Position numbers and translations under genes: made by a program. The notes beneath the pieces are model-generated. The model did not search any database. It worked only from the letters and a program-made list of their open reading frames with translations, and was not told the DNA's origin. Source: Rhizobium sp. P32RR-XVIII (GTDB lineage Bacteria > Pseudomonadota > Alphaproteobacteria > Rhizobiales > Rhizobiaceae). Taken from it: 64,000 bases of DNA. The DNA lies in the NCBI RefSeq assembly GCF_012641395.1, contig NZ_JABAIH010000002.1:832192-896191 (forward strand). The letters run 5' to 3'. Shown here in pieces: positions 1 through 9,127 of this stretch; position 1 is the first letter of the stretch, and each line of letters starts with the position of its first letter.

Positions 1-64
1 TACTTACCTTTTCCGCGCAGGAGGACATACTTCCGCGACGACCCTGACAGGAGGATCGACGTCC

Positions 65-355
65 GTGAGCAGGCAAGGCGGAGCTGCGGGAAACGCAATC
101 GATGCCGCGCAGCTGGGGCTGTGGCGGCTGATGCTCAAGTTGCCTGCAATCCGCGGCCGGCTGCAAATGCTTGCTGCGAGATCGAGGCGTCTTGACGATC
201 TCTTCGAAGCATACGAGGAGGCCAGCCGCACACTCGAACGGCTCCGGAAGGAGAGTAATCTCGCCCTGGCCAACGAATACGACACCGTCTGCTCGGACAT
301 CGAGGCGGACGTCATCCGTTATGTCCTGCAGGGCTCCGCGGGCGCTCCTGATTGA
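65..355 (+). CDS. Small helical protein of unknown function
   Basis: This is a 96-residue protein that I do not recognise. The GTG start is chosen because AGGAGG lies about 10 bases upstream, near position 50. The sequence is rich in Leu, Ala, Arg and Glu, with no signal peptide, membrane segment or cysteine motif, and the middle (residues 30-75) should form long amphipathic helices. It precedes the TPR protein gene by 124 bases on the same strand. The clear ribosome-binding site and clean end make it a likely gene, but no function can be assigned. Confidence 0.55.
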   Translation: MSRQGGAAGNAIDAAQLGLWRLMLKLPAIRGRLQMLAARSRRLDDLFEAYEEASRTLERLRKESNLALANEYDTVCSDIEADVIRYVLQGSAGAPD

Positions 356-479
356 CACGCGCATTTCCGAGATTGATCGCGCGTTGGTTTTTATTAGCGT
401 TTCCGGTTGCAACTCGGTGTCAAGTCGGCGATATATGTTCGCGTTCTACTTTAGTGGCCAATGGGTACGGGCGCGGACC

Positions 480-2189
480 ATGAGTGCTGAAGTACACGAC
501 GTGGGGACCCGCGAAGTATCCCTCGAGGAGGCCGGAGCGGAACTGGAGAGGCTTCTTGCCGACGGAAGGTTCCGTGTCTCGGACCGGCAGCGGGAGATCC
601 TGCTATATCTCGCCGAGCGAAGGCTAGCGGGCTACCAGAAGGGCGTGAAGGCCTATTCGATCGCGCTCGACGTGCTGGGAAGAACCAGCGCCTTCGACGC
701 CGCCAACGATCCGATTGTCCGGATAGAGATTAGCCGGCTGAGGACCGCTCTCGACAACTACTACGCCGTTTTCGCCGAAGAGCTCGGAGTCTCGATCCAT
801 ATTCCCAAGGGCAGCTACGTGACGCTGTTCCCGAAGACCTCCATCCGGCACGAGCCGGACGACCAGCACCTCGACGACGATGTCGCTGCTGTGTTCGAGG
901 CGGCGCCTGCGTATCCTTCGGAAATCCGCTCGCCGGTGCAATGGCGGCGCCTGGCGGCACTTGGCGGCATCGGGCTCGTCGTTTGCTTAGCAGCTGCCGC
1001 CCTCTACTTCCGTCCGATCACACCTACAGCTACGGCCAAGCCCACCCTGCTCGTGGCGATGACTGCGGCGTCTGCGGACATGGAGGGCGAGGCGAGCCTG
1101 ACCCGAGACATGCTGCTGAGCGCCCTGACACAGTTCCAGACCGTGATCGTGGCACGGCCCGGTTCGGTCGCGGGCGGAGCGGGCCGCTCGGACCCGAGCT
1201 ACGATATCGAGATGAAATACTACGGGGACGGCGACGACCGCAGCGTATGGTGGCAGGTCGTGGACGGTGTCTCGGGAAATCTCCTGCGTTCCGGCCTCGA
1301 GCGGGTGGAACTCAGCGGTAAAAGCGCGGCCGCAGTCAGGGAGGAGATGGCGGGAGCGCTCGCGACGCGGGTTGCCTCCTCGCGCGGCGTCATCAACACG
1401 ATCGAGATGCAGGACGCCCCGAGAGACGCTCTCGGCAATGGCTGCGTCCTGAGAGCCGAGTATGCGCTCGAGGCCGGTGACGCGGACGACGTCTCCGAGG
1501 CGTCCCGCTGCCTGGAGCGCACTCTCGCCCGGTCGCCGGACGATCCTGACGCCAGCGCGCTGCTTTCCCGCGTCCTCGTCGCCCCACGCGGCCGGCAAGT
1601 GAGTCCCGAAATCGAGGCACGCGCCCTGGATTTCGCGAAGCGGGCCGCCTCGCTTGCGCCGCTGTCGGACAGGGCTCAGACGGCGTTGATGGCCGCGCAG
1701 TTCGCAGCCGGCCGGACGGAGGCGGCCATACAGGCCGGCAACCGGGCGATCGCACTTAACCCTAACAACCCGGAGGCGGCGGCTGCCCTCGGTTTCGTAC
1801 TCTTCTCGTCGGGATACTGGGAGGCGGGCGTCGACCTGGCGCGGGACGCCAGTCGCGACCGCGACACCGTGCCCCGCGACGCGATGCTGGTGCTGGCCCT
1901 CGACGCCTACAGAAACAGCCGGTGGTCGGAAGCCTCGCTTCTCGCGGAACAGGTGAACGGCACCGACTTCCTGGTATGTGCGCTGCGCGTTGCGGCCCTC
2001 GGACAGCTTGGAGCAGAGGACGCGGAGGAAAAGCTGCCGCAGCCGAAGGCCCTGGACCGCGAGTTCGAGCAGGCGTTCCGCCAGCAGATGGCCACCGCCC
2101 GGATGCGGCCGGAGATCGTCGCGGGAATCGAGGCCGGCCTCGCCAAGGCCGGCGCCGACTTTGATGGAGTCGCCAGCATCCGGCCCTAG
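480..2189 (+). CDS. One-pass membrane protein with winged-helix-like N-terminus and TPR repeats
   Basis: The ATG at 480 is chosen although the frame is open back to 171, because the protein-like part starts with MSAEVHD. Residues 15-120 resemble the winged-helix-like N-terminal region found in many rhizobial cyclase-like and CadC-like proteins (REILLYLAERR, then RIEISRLRTALDNYY). A hydrophobic segment at about residues 157-180 should cross the inner membrane once. The C-terminal half (about 330-560) reads as tetratricopeptide repeats, for example NRAIALNPNNPEAAAALGF. No catalytic domain is visible. A membrane-anchored sensor or scaffold is likely; the family assignment is by pattern only. Confidence 0.7.
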   Translation: MSAEVHDVGTREVSLEEAGAELERLLADGRFRVSDRQREILLYLAERRLAGYQKGVKAYSIALDVLGRTSAFDAANDPIVRIEISRLRTALDNYYAVFAEELGVSIHIPKGSYVTLFPKTSIRHEPDDQHLDDDVAAVFEAAPAYPSEIRSPVQWRRLAALGGIGLVVCLAAAALYFRPITPTATAKPTLLVAMTAASADMEGEASLTRDMLLSALTQFQTVIVARPGSVAGGAGRSDPSYDIEMKYYGDGDDRSVWWQVVDGVSGNLLRSGLERVELSGKSAAAVREEMAGALATRVASSRGVINTIEMQDAPRDALGNGCVLRAEYALEAGDADDVSEASRCLERTLARSPDDPDASALLSRVLVAPRGRQVSPEIEARALDFAKRAASLAPLSDRAQTALMAAQFAAGRTEAAIQAGNRAIALNPNNPEAAAALGFVLFSSGYWEAGVDLARDASRDRDTVPRDAMLVLALDAYRNSRWSEASLLAEQVNGTDFLVCALRVAALGQLGAEDAEEKLPQPKALDREFEQAFRQQMATARMRPEIVAGIEAGLAKAGADFDGVASIRP

Positions 2190-2301
2190 AGTCTGACCCT
2201 AATTTACGAAGGCATTTACAGTTGCGTACTTCACGAGAGCACGAATCATGTTTCTATCGTCGTGACAGGCGTTCTTCACGACCTCACAAGGGGAATCTTT
2301 G

Positions 2302-3084
2302 ATGCGAACTGTTGTCATTGTCCTTTCGGGAATGCTGCTTGCCGCACCCGGTATCTCGCTGGCGGCCGACCCGGCACCTGCCTTCGCGCCCACTCCTGAA
2401 ACCACGGTGCAGGACGAATGGAGCTTCTCTTTTGCTCCGTATTTGTGGACTGCCGGGATCTCCGGCGATACCGCCGTCTTCGGGCTGCCGGAGGTCCACA
2501 TCAATCAAAGCTTCGGGGACATTCTGGCTGATATCGACTTCGGATTCATGGCGGCAGGAGACGCACGCTATGGCCCCTTCAGCATCGTGACCGACATCGA
2601 ATATGTGAGGATTACCTCGGACGCGGCGACGCCGCGTGGCGTGCTGGCGGACGAAGTGGACCTCAAATCCGTGACCTTCACCGCCCTGGTCGGCGCAGGC
2701 TACACCGTGCTCGAGGATCCAAACGGCAGGCTGGATGTCATCGCAGGCCTCAGGGTCTGGTCGGTCGAGACCACGATATCTTTCAGCGGCGGCCCTCTTG
2801 GCGGAATTTCCCGTAGCGACGACGCCACCTGGGTCGATGGGATGGCGGGCGTCCGAGGCGTCTACTCGATCACGCCTACGGTCTATTTGACCGGATGGGG
2901 TCTGATCGGCGCGGGCGGCGCCGACCTCGACTGGGACGTGATGGGGGGCGTTGGCTACAAATGGAAGGAATGGCTCTCTGCGTTCATCGGATATCGCGCA
3001 CTCGGTGTGAACTACAGCAACGACAGCCTGACCCAAGATGTCATCGAGCACGGTCCGATCCTCGGCGCCGTGTTCCGCTTTTAA
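2302..3084 (+). CDS. Outer-membrane beta-barrel-like protein
   Basis: This 260-residue protein has a clear Sec signal peptide (about residues 1-21, ending SLAADP) followed by alternating polar/hydrophobic segments rich in Gly and aromatic residues, such as FAPYLWTAGISG and YKWKEWLSAFIGYRAL. It ends in Phe-Arg-Phe, a typical C-terminal aromatic for BAM-dependent outer membrane proteins. The ATG at 2302 is preferred over the adjacent in-frame TTG because AAGGGGA lies 8 bases upstream. It is a single-gene unit that converges on the HAD gene, with a strong hairpin between them. The substrate or role is unknown. Confidence 0.75.
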   Translation: MRTVVIVLSGMLLAAPGISLAADPAPAFAPTPETTVQDEWSFSFAPYLWTAGISGDTAVFGLPEVHINQSFGDILADIDFGFMAAGDARYGPFSIVTDIEYVRITSDAATPRGVLADEVDLKSVTFTALVGAGYTVLEDPNGRLDVIAGLRVWSVETTISFSGGPLGGISRSDDATWVDGMAGVRGVYSITPTVYLTGWGLIGAGGADLDWDVMGGVGYKWKEWLSAFIGYRALGVNYSNDSLTQDVIEHGPILGAVFRF

Positions 3085-3095
3085 TCGACGTTCAA

Positions 3096-3129
3096 CTTTG
3101 CGGCGGCTTCGAAACGTGTCGCCGCAAAG
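3096..3129. terminator. Bidirectional hairpin between convergent genes
   Basis: A perfect 10-bp inverted repeat (CTTTGCGGCG at 3096-3105 and its complement at 3120-3129) with a 14-base loop lies between the barrel gene ending at 3084 and the HAD gene ending at 3181 on the other strand. There is no long T-run, so it is called from symmetry and location only. Confidence 0.5.
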
Positions 3130-3180
3130 GTCCATCGGTTCGCTAATCTGCCGGGGCTCCGGCAAGCGTTCTGATGCAAG

Positions 3181-4194
3181 TCATTGGTTGAAAGCAAAGA
3201 TCTTCTTCCAATCGTTCTTCATGTCGACCACCAGCCAATTCCGGAGTTCCGCCTCGTCCAACGCCTTGTCTAGCTTGCCGAACGACGATTGGCGGTCATA
3301 GGCGTATTCGCGGACGCCGTCGGTGTGATGGACGATCATCGCAAATCCTGGTGGTTTTGCTGCTGCCGCCCAGCGTAGCATCTCGTAATCGCCGTCCGAA
3401 TTTCCGGCGACGAAGATGGGCTTGCGGCCGATGAACTTGTTGATACCCACCGGCTTGCCGGGACCGTCGTCGACGAAGTCGATCTTCGGCAGCCGGTTCA
3501 GCACCGGCACGTCGTCGACGATCGCAAATTCGGTCGTGATGGTGCTGCCGACGACCTGTTCCGGTGGGATACCGTAGAGCTTCTCGGTGACCGGCCGCAT
3601 GAATTCGACGCCGCCCCCCGACACGATGTAGGTCTTGAAGCCGTTGGCGCGCAGATAGTCCAGGAGCTCCCGCATCGGAAGATAGGTCATCTCGGTGTAG
3701 AGCTTGCCGGTCTCCGGATGCTTCGCAGTCGTGAACCAGTCGGTGACGATCGTGTTGAAATGATCCGTCGTCATGCCGGCATGCGTGGCCATGCCGAGTT
3801 CGACGATGCCCATTTCTCCGCCCTTGGCGAGGCCCTTCAGATCGCCCTCGAGAACGCTCTTGAAAGGCTCCTTCGTCTTCCATTCCGGGTGCTCAGGGGC
3901 GAGCGTCTTCACGCGGTCGAGGATGAAACCGAGCTGGATGTAGTAGGGCTGCTCCGTCCAGAGCGTGCCGTCATTGTCGAAGACGGCGATCCGATCTTCG
4001 GGTGCGACGTAGCGTTCCCCGCCTTCTGTGACGGTCGCCTTGACGAAGTCCATGATGCGGCTCTTGGCTGCCGTGTCGTTCCAGGAGGGCAGCGGCTCTT
4101 GCGCCAGCGCTGGCAGGGCGCCGATCACCATCAGCACGAAAGCGACGATGAAGGAGGCGAGGATCGTGTCGACGTCTCTATAGGAGCTTCTCAT
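3181..4194 (-). CDS. Secreted HAD-family phosphohydrolase
   Basis: Residues 1-31 form a signal peptide (hydrophobic run, then ALPALAQ), so the enzyme is probably periplasmic. HAD motif I is intact as DNDGT (Asp73 nucleophile, Asp75 general acid), motif II is in TYIVSGGG and motif IV is GNSDGDYEM. The ATG at 4194 is chosen because GGGGAGA lies 6 bases upstream; the frame is also open to a TTG at 4209. It sits 28 bases downstream of the FGE gene on the same strand and is likely co-transcribed with it. Phosphatase activity is expected from the family; the substrate is unknown. Confidence 0.85.
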   Translation of the reverse strand: MRSSYRDVDTILASFIVAFVLMVIGALPALAQEPLPSWNDTAAKSRIMDFVKATVTEGGERYVAPEDRIAVFDNDGTLWTEQPYYIQLGFILDRVKTLAPEHPEWKTKEPFKSVLEGDLKGLAKGGEMGIVELGMATHAGMTTDHFNTIVTDWFTTAKHPETGKLYTEMTYLPMRELLDYLRANGFKTYIVSGGGVEFMRPVTEKLYGIPPEQVVGSTITTEFAIVDDVPVLNRLPKIDFVDDGPGKPVGINKFIGRKPIFVAGNSDGDYEMLRWAAAAKPPGFAMIVHHTDGVREYAYDRQSSFGKLDKALDEAELRNWLVVDMKNDWKKIFAFNQ

Positions 4195-4222
4195 CGTGTT
4201 TCTCCCCAAATCATTTGTTTCG

Positions 4223-5188
4223 TTATCGCGGCATTCTTTTCACACAGCGGAAGCCGACATGGCTCGTTGACGTGTCCTCGGGTTCGGCATGGCGGGCGGC
4301 GGGGCGGTAGCGGCGGCAATAGTTCGGGGCGCAGAGATGCGAGCCGCCCTTCAAGACGCGCCGCGGAATCCGGATCGCCGGCTGGTTGGGATCGTAGCTC
4401 GCCTCGGCATCGCCGCCGCGCGGGTTCTTCGGAATGCAGCAGGCCTTGGCGACGGGTTCGGGATGCCGCGTGCTCCAGTAGTCGCTGGTCCATTCCCAGA
4501 CGTTGCCGATCATGTCGTAGAGCCCGTAGCCGTTCGATGGAAACGACCGCACCGGCGACGTGCGCTCATGGCCCTTCGGCTTCGTTGAGTAGGTCGGGAA
4601 GGTACCTTGCCAGGTATTGGCCATGATCTCGCCGCCGGGTGTCATCTCCTCGCCCCAGGCGAACTCGGTGTCTTCGAGCCCGCCGCGGGCGGCAAACTCC
4701 CATTCGGCCTCCGTCGGCAGGTCAAGCCCGGCCCAATCGGCGTAAGCCCTGGCGTCCGACCAGGCGATGTGGATGACCGGATGGTCGAGCTTGCCGCGCA
4801 GGTCGCTCAAGCCCCCGAGTGGTCGGCGCCAGTTCGCGCCGAATTTGAAGGTCCACCACTGGGAAATGTCCGGTCCGCTGACGCCTTTCGGCTGGACGAA
4901 GAGCAGGGAGCCCGCGCGCAGCATCTCGGGAAGGGCGCCCGGATAGTCCTTGGCGTCCGGCACCTTTTCGGCCATCGTGACGTGGCCGGCGGCCTTGACG
5001 AACTCCATGAATTTGCGGTTCGTCACCGGCGTTTCGTCGATCCAGAACCCGTCGACGGTGACCGGATGGGCAGGCGCCTCCTCCGGATAGTGCCGATCCG
5101 AGCCCATCGTGAAGGTGCCGCCGGGAATCCAGACCATGCCGTCTGGTGCAGCGCCCGAGGTTGGAACGTCGTCGAATGCCGAAGCCAT
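4223..5188 (-). CDS. Formylglycine-generating enzyme (sulfatase-modifying factor)
   Basis: The 321-residue protein has the SUMF1/FGE fold signatures: MVWIPGGTFTMGSD near the start, LPTEAEWEFAARGG in the middle, GNVWEWTSD, and a C-terminal GGSHLCAPNYC. The two cysteines, Cys286 and Cys291, match the copper-binding redox pair of genuine aerobic FGEs, which many FGE-like paralogues lack. The family converts the Cys of the C-x-[PA]-x-R motif of sulfatases to formylglycine. A sulfatase with C-T-A-G-R is encoded 6.4 kb upstream on the same strand. GGAGG lies 5 bases before the ATG. A shared 21-bp element upstream points to joint control with the sulfatase. Confidence 0.92.
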   Translation of the reverse strand: MASAFDDVPTSGAAPDGMVWIPGGTFTMGSDRHYPEEAPAHPVTVDGFWIDETPVTNRKFMEFVKAAGHVTMAEKVPDAKDYPGALPEMLRAGSLLFVQPKGVSGPDISQWWTFKFGANWRRPLGGLSDLRGKLDHPVIHIAWSDARAYADWAGLDLPTEAEWEFAARGGLEDTEFAWGEEMTPGGEIMANTWQGTFPTYSTKPKGHERTSPVRSFPSNGYGLYDMIGNVWEWTSDYWSTRHPEPVAKACCIPKNPRGGDAEASYDPNQPAIRIPRRVLKGGSHLCAPNYCRRYRPAARHAEPEDTSTSHVGFRCVKRMPR

Positions 5189-5237
5189 CGTCGCCTCCGG
5201 TTCAAGATGCTGCCAGCATCGCGCGTGAAGGGAAGGG

Positions 5238-5258
5238 GCGGAAGTACGTTACAGTAAA
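5238..5258 (-). promoter_or_regulatory. Palindrome-containing element upstream of the FGE gene (copy 1)
   Basis: These 21 bases are identical to 13396-13416 upstream of the sulfatase gene. The core reads TACGTTACAGTAAA, and TTACaGTAA is a perfect palindrome around one base, the style of TetR-type operators. It lies 50-70 bases before the FGE start, where a promoter should be. Downstream bases also resemble half sites (GTTTACG at 5270-5276). No TetR gene is seen in the window. Confidence 0.6.
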
Positions 5259-5301
5259 TGCGGGCGTCGTTTACGCAAGCAGGAACGTAAATGAGGGTAG
5301 A

Positions 5302-6591
5302 TTACCGCTGCTGACCGGACGGATTCAACGGCGGCAGAAGCTCGGAATTCATGACGGATACGGCCCTTCGGAAATCTATGGATTTCTGGAGAACGTGCCG
5401 ATCGACCTTGGAATCGTCGGATCGGAACAGGCTCCGGGAGAGGAGATCCACCTGCAGCCGGAGATCTCTCGGCCCATCGTTCGCCCAGTCTTCCAGCGAG
5501 CGGTATCCCTGGTCGCGGCTCCACTCCTGCAGTCCGGCATAGACGGCCATCTCGTCGGCCGATCCGATCGTCTTCTTGAGCTGGCGCAGGCGGAAGGCGT
5601 GGGAGGCGCGGTATCGCTGGCGAAGCCGGCGAACGCGTTCGACCAAGAGAGGGGCGAGCCGCCGTCCGAGCCACACGAGCGCGGCAGCTGCGAGCAGCGA
5701 GAGCATGCCTATCGCCAGCCTCTGCCTGTCGACGTGCGCGGGGCGGCCGTCGTCCTGCGCGCCCGCGTCCGGTGCGATGGTCTGGCGTATCGGTGCCGGC
5801 GCTACGGTGACCGGGACGGCGGGAAGGGAGGCCGTATCCTCCCGATGGCTGTCGACATCGAACCAGTCGTAATCGATCTCGGGAAGCGTATAGGTTCCGA
5901 CCGCGTCGGCCGTATATACGACGGTCTCGGTCCTCCGGCTGGCCATCGCCCTTCCGATGGCGATGCCGTCTTCGATCTTGGGCTGCTTCACATATTCGTG
6001 GAGCCCAGCCACCGTTCCGCCTCGCACGGCAGGAATCATCATGGCTTGAGTGTCCTCGGCGGTGATGGTGATCGTCCGGACGAGGGCGTCTCCCGCCTTC
6101 AGCGACGCCGGATCGCGGTCGAACGTCTGTCCTATGGTCAGTTTGCGCGCTGCGAAGGCGACCCGCTCCTGCATGCCGGGGCTTCCCTGGACCACGAAGG
6201 AGACCGACGGCGCTGTGACGACACCGCGGGCGGGCTTGCCATCGGCCGAGTAGCCGAGCTCCATTTCGATCGGCGGGACGACGTAGCGGCCGGGCATTTG
6301 GGGCACGACCGCGTAACGTCTCCGGATTCCGGAATACTGGACCCCGTCCACCGTCTGGAGGAGGTTTTGCGCGCGTTCGTCTGGAAGCGTAACGAGCGCG
6401 TTCGGAAGATCAAACAGCGGAAACTGCGGAGGCGAGGTGAAGAAGTCCGGCGCGAAGACGTCCACCGTGACGTACACCTGCCGTCCGGGAACAATGTCGC
6501 CGCCGTCGTCGACCGTCGCCTGCGCGAAGGGTTCTGCCGCCAGCGCCTGCAGCGGCGTCAGGAGAAGGAATAGTAGAAAGGTCAGTCTCAT
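5302..6591 (-). CDS. batD: BatD-like protein
   Basis: The 429-residue protein starts with a signal peptide (MRLTFLLFLLL to about residue 19), has a long periplasmic beta-rich region with the BatD-like stretch RYVVPPIEMELGYSADGKP, and one membrane helix at about residues 290-315, then a charged cytoplasmic tail. This layout fits the BatD/oxygen-tolerance family, the usual partner of BatA and BatB VWA proteins. Its ATG overlaps the stop of the VWA-TPR gene (ATGA), so the two are translationally coupled. It is the last gene of the moxR operon; the FGE gene after it has its own upstream element. The role is probably in envelope complex assembly. Confidence 0.8.
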   Translation of the reverse strand: MRLTFLLFLLLTPLQALAAEPFAQATVDDGGDIVPGRQVYVTVDVFAPDFFTSPPQFPLFDLPNALVTLPDERAQNLLQTVDGVQYSGIRRRYAVVPQMPGRYVVPPIEMELGYSADGKPARGVVTAPSVSFVVQGSPGMQERVAFAARKLTIGQTFDRDPASLKAGDALVRTITITAEDTQAMMIPAVRGGTVAGLHEYVKQPKIEDGIAIGRAMASRRTETVVYTADAVGTYTLPEIDYDWFDVDSHREDTASLPAVPVTVAPAPIRQTIAPDAGAQDDGRPAHVDRQRLAIGMLSLLAAAALVWLGRRLAPLLVERVRRLRQRYRASHAFRLRQLKKTIGSADEMAVYAGLQEWSRDQGYRSLEDWANDGPRDLRLQVDLLSRSLFRSDDSKVDRHVLQKSIDFRRAVSVMNSELLPPLNPSGQQR

Positions 6592-8141
6592 GGCGTCGCC
6601 TTCCGATCCTCAAGCGCGAACTTCCGCGTCATCAGGTCAGCGGGGCTCACCTGGATGTTCTTCATCCACATCTCCGACGTCTGCTCGGCAGCGTTGACCT
6701 GCCCCGCCTTGCCTTGCTTGCCCTTGTCGTCGAACTGGACGCTGTCCGGCTTCTGGTTCGGGTCCTGCTGCTGCTCCTCGTCCTCCTCTTGCTTTTGCTT
6801 CAGCAGCTGCTCGGCAATGCCGAGATTTGCCTCTGCCTCCGTCCAGCCTTTTCGTTTCTGCAGCGCCTTGCCGTAGGCGGTGACGGCTTCTTCGAACTCT
6901 CCGAGGTGGAGGAGGGCATTGCCCTGATCGAACCAGCTTTCGGCGGTGTCGATATTGGCCAAGGAATCGACCGCATCCTGGAACCGGCCGGCCCGGTACA
7001 GGGCGACGCCTTTCCACATCGGGTCCTTGAAATGCATCGAAGCTGACGCGAAGTCTCCGCGCTCGAAGGCGAGGCGGCCTTGCTGGTCGGGCGTCAGCCA
7101 CATATCCACAAGGCTTGCAGCCTCGGCGGGTGCCGGGGAAAGGAGCCTTGCGCAGGCGAGCAGCACCGCGACCTTCACAACCCATCCGCGGCGGAATGAA
7201 AGCCCAAGCAGCAATGCCACGGGAATAAGGAGCCACCATCCGAAATCCCGCCAGCGATCGCCCTCCTTCGCCGCCTGCTGGGCGAAATTCCTTCGCACGT
7301 GCTGGGCTATCCATCGGACATCGGAATCGTCGTCGGTGATGGTTGCGACGCCGGCTCCCGTCTCGCTTCCGAACTGTTTCAGGCCATCGAGATCGAGTTT
7401 CGAGACGACCCTGTCTCCGCCGGTGCCGGTCAGGAAGCCGCCGTCCGCCTGCTTGACGAGCCCGCCTTCCGCGGTGCCGACGCCGAGGACGAGGATGCCG
7501 CTGCCGATCTCTTTGGCCGAAGCGTTGGCCGCCTCTTCGACACCGTCGGTCATGAGAAGGATCGTGCCCGAAGAGCCATCCGCCTTCAGGAGGCTATCCG
7601 CAAGCCTCAGAGCAGCCGCGGTGTCCTTGCCGGGCTTGGGCATGATGCCGGTCGCCAGCGCATCGGTGTAGGTTTGGATGAGCGCGTCGTCCTCTGTGAG
7701 CGGCACCACGAGATGGGCGGTGCCCGAATAGGCGACCACGGCCGTGCGCGCTCCATCCCGGGCCGCCAGAATGTCATGGATCTTCAGCTTCGCACGTTCG
7801 ATGCGGCTCGGACTGATATCCACGGCGTCCATCGTGGGCGAGAGGTCGACGGCGATGACGAGCGAGGCTGTGTCCGAGACGAAGGGTGGGGCTTCGCGCT
7901 GCCAGGTTGGCCCGGCCACCCCGAGGACGGCCAATGCCATGAGCGCGGCTATCATCCAGGCCGGTTTCAGCTGATTGCGCCGATCCGGCTCGATGACGAG
8001 ACTGTCGAGCAGGTGCGGCGCGAGCATGCCTTTCCATCGGCTTCGGATGTCGCCCGAGTGCGCGGCGAGCCAGACAATCACCGGCGGCACGATCAGCGCG
8101 AGAAGCCACCAGGGCCGGAGGAAATGGAAGTCGGCGATCAC
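6588..8141 (-). CDS. VWA-domain plus TPR membrane protein (BatB/BatC fusion type)
   Basis: The GTG at 8141 is chosen: it overlaps the TGA of batA (GTGA) and leads straight into two N-terminal membrane helices (residues 9-27, 62-78). A VWA domain follows with metal-site sequence DLSPT (Asp99, Ser101, Thr103), a Thr replacing the usual second Ser. A third helix lies near residue 325, and TPR-like repeats fill about 370-470 (WFDQGNALLHLGEFEEAVTAY). A Glu/Gln-rich stretch (KQEEDEEQQQDPNQ) precedes the C-terminus. It combines the roles of BatB and BatC in one 517-residue chain. Confidence 0.82.
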   Translation of the reverse strand: MIADFHFLRPWWLLALIVPPVIVWLAAHSGDIRSRWKGMLAPHLLDSLVIEPDRRNQLKPAWMIAALMALAVLGVAGPTWQREAPPFVSDTASLVIAVDLSPTMDAVDISPSRIERAKLKIHDILAARDGARTAVVAYSGTAHLVVPLTEDDALIQTYTDALATGIMPKPGKDTAAALRLADSLLKADGSSGTILLMTDGVEEAANASAKEIGSGILVLGVGTAEGGLVKQADGGFLTGTGGDRVVSKLDLDGLKQFGSETGAGVATITDDDSDVRWIAQHVRRNFAQQAAKEGDRWRDFGWWLLIPVALLLGLSFRRGWVVKVAVLLACARLLSPAPAEAASLVDMWLTPDQQGRLAFERGDFASASMHFKDPMWKGVALYRAGRFQDAVDSLANIDTAESWFDQGNALLHLGEFEEAVTAYGKALQKRKGWTEAEANLGIAEQLLKQKQEEDEEQQQDPNQKPDSVQFDDKGKQGKAGQVNAAEQTSEMWMKNIQVSPADLMTRKFALEDRKATP

Positions 8142-9127
8142 GCGACGGCCCTCCGTCGAACGAGCCCGATCGCTCCAGCGACGCAGTACCAACCTGCCAG
8201 CAAGGTCACGGCTGCAGCGAGCGGCCAATGGAAGAGTTCGGTCCGTGGCCGCCAGGAAAGGTTCTTCTGGTCCTCCGGCGTGATGGTATCGAGTTCCGCG
8301 TAGATGGCAGCCAGTTGATCTTGATCGCCGCCGAAGAAGTATCGTCCACCTGTGCCGGCGGCGATTTTCTGCAGCGTCGTCGTATCGAGCTTGTCCTCGC
8401 CCGTGGCGGCAGGATCCCCGATGCCGACAGCGTGGATCACGATGCTTTTTGCCTTGGCCACCTCGGCAGCCTTCAGCGGCGGCATCTTGCTTGCGGTGTC
8501 ATTGCCGTCGGTGAGGACGATCAGCACTTTTTCCGGAACGGTTGTCTTGTCGAACATCCGAATGGCCAATCCGAGGGAATCTCCGAGCGCAGTCCTGGGG
8601 CCGGCGATGCCCGGAAGCAGGCCGTCGACCATGGTGCGGACGAGCTCGTGATCCATGGTGAAGGGCGCCAGAGGGTAGGGTGCATCGCCGAAGGCGATCA
8701 GTCCGATCCGGTCACCTGTCCGCCTCTCGATGAAATCGGCGACGACCTGCCGGACCGCGTCGACGCGAGGCTCGAGCGTCCCGCCGGGGGCGCGAAAGTC
8801 CTTGGTGTCCATCGACTGCGACAGGTCGAGCGCCAGCAAGATGTCGCGTTGCGGCTCCGTCTTGTCGATCGGCGGCTCGACGAACTGGGGGCGGGCGAGC
8901 GCCAGGACGACCAGGCACCAGGCAAGGCCCTCGACGATCGCCTGCGGCCAGGAGCGGCGAGGAACAACCGAGCCCTCGGTCGGACTCATGCCTGCTGCCT
9001 TTGCGACGAGTTCGAAGAACGGCAGGCGGATGGAGGCGGAGGTTTCGCGGTGGGGCGGCAGCAGCCACCAGACAAGCAGCGGCGCCGGCAAGAGAAGAAG
9101 CAGCCCTGGAAGGTCAAGTTGGTACAT
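8138..9127 (-). CDS. batA: BatA-like VWA-domain membrane protein
   Basis: From the ATG at 9127 the protein has 329 residues. It has N-terminal membrane helices (residues 7-23 and about 62-79), a VWA domain with canonical MIDAS motif DLSQS (Asp101, Ser103, Ser105) plus the downstream TDGND, and a C-terminal helix near 300-318. This is the BatA architecture: a membrane-anchored VWA domain facing the periplasm that pairs with a MoxR ATPase. The start overlaps the end of the DUF4381 gene by 14 bases, and the stop overlaps the next start. The frame is open further upstream to 9247, but that part reads as out-of-frame DUF4381 sequence. Confidence 0.85.
   Translation of the reverse strand: MYQLDLPGLLLLLPAPLLVWWLLPPHRETSASIRLPFFELVAKAAGMSPTEGSVVPRRSWPQAIVEGLAWCLVVLALARPQFVEPPIDKTEPQRDILLALDLSQSMDTKDFRAPGGTLEPRVDAVRQVVADFIERRTGDRIGLIAFGDAPYPLAPFTMDHELVRTMVDGLLPGIAGPRTALGDSLGLAIRMFDKTTVPEKVLIVLTDGNDTASKMPPLKAAEVAKAKSIVIHAVGIGDPAATGEDKLDTTTLQKIAAGTGGRYFFGGDQDQLAAIYAELDTITPEDQKNLSWRPRTELFHWPLAAAVTLLAGWYCVAGAIGLVRRRAVA

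Noticed and set aside
5146..6573. 475-codon open frame on + opposite batD
   Set aside because: Antisense shadow of a gene with signal peptide and BatD features; composition is of mirror-frame type.
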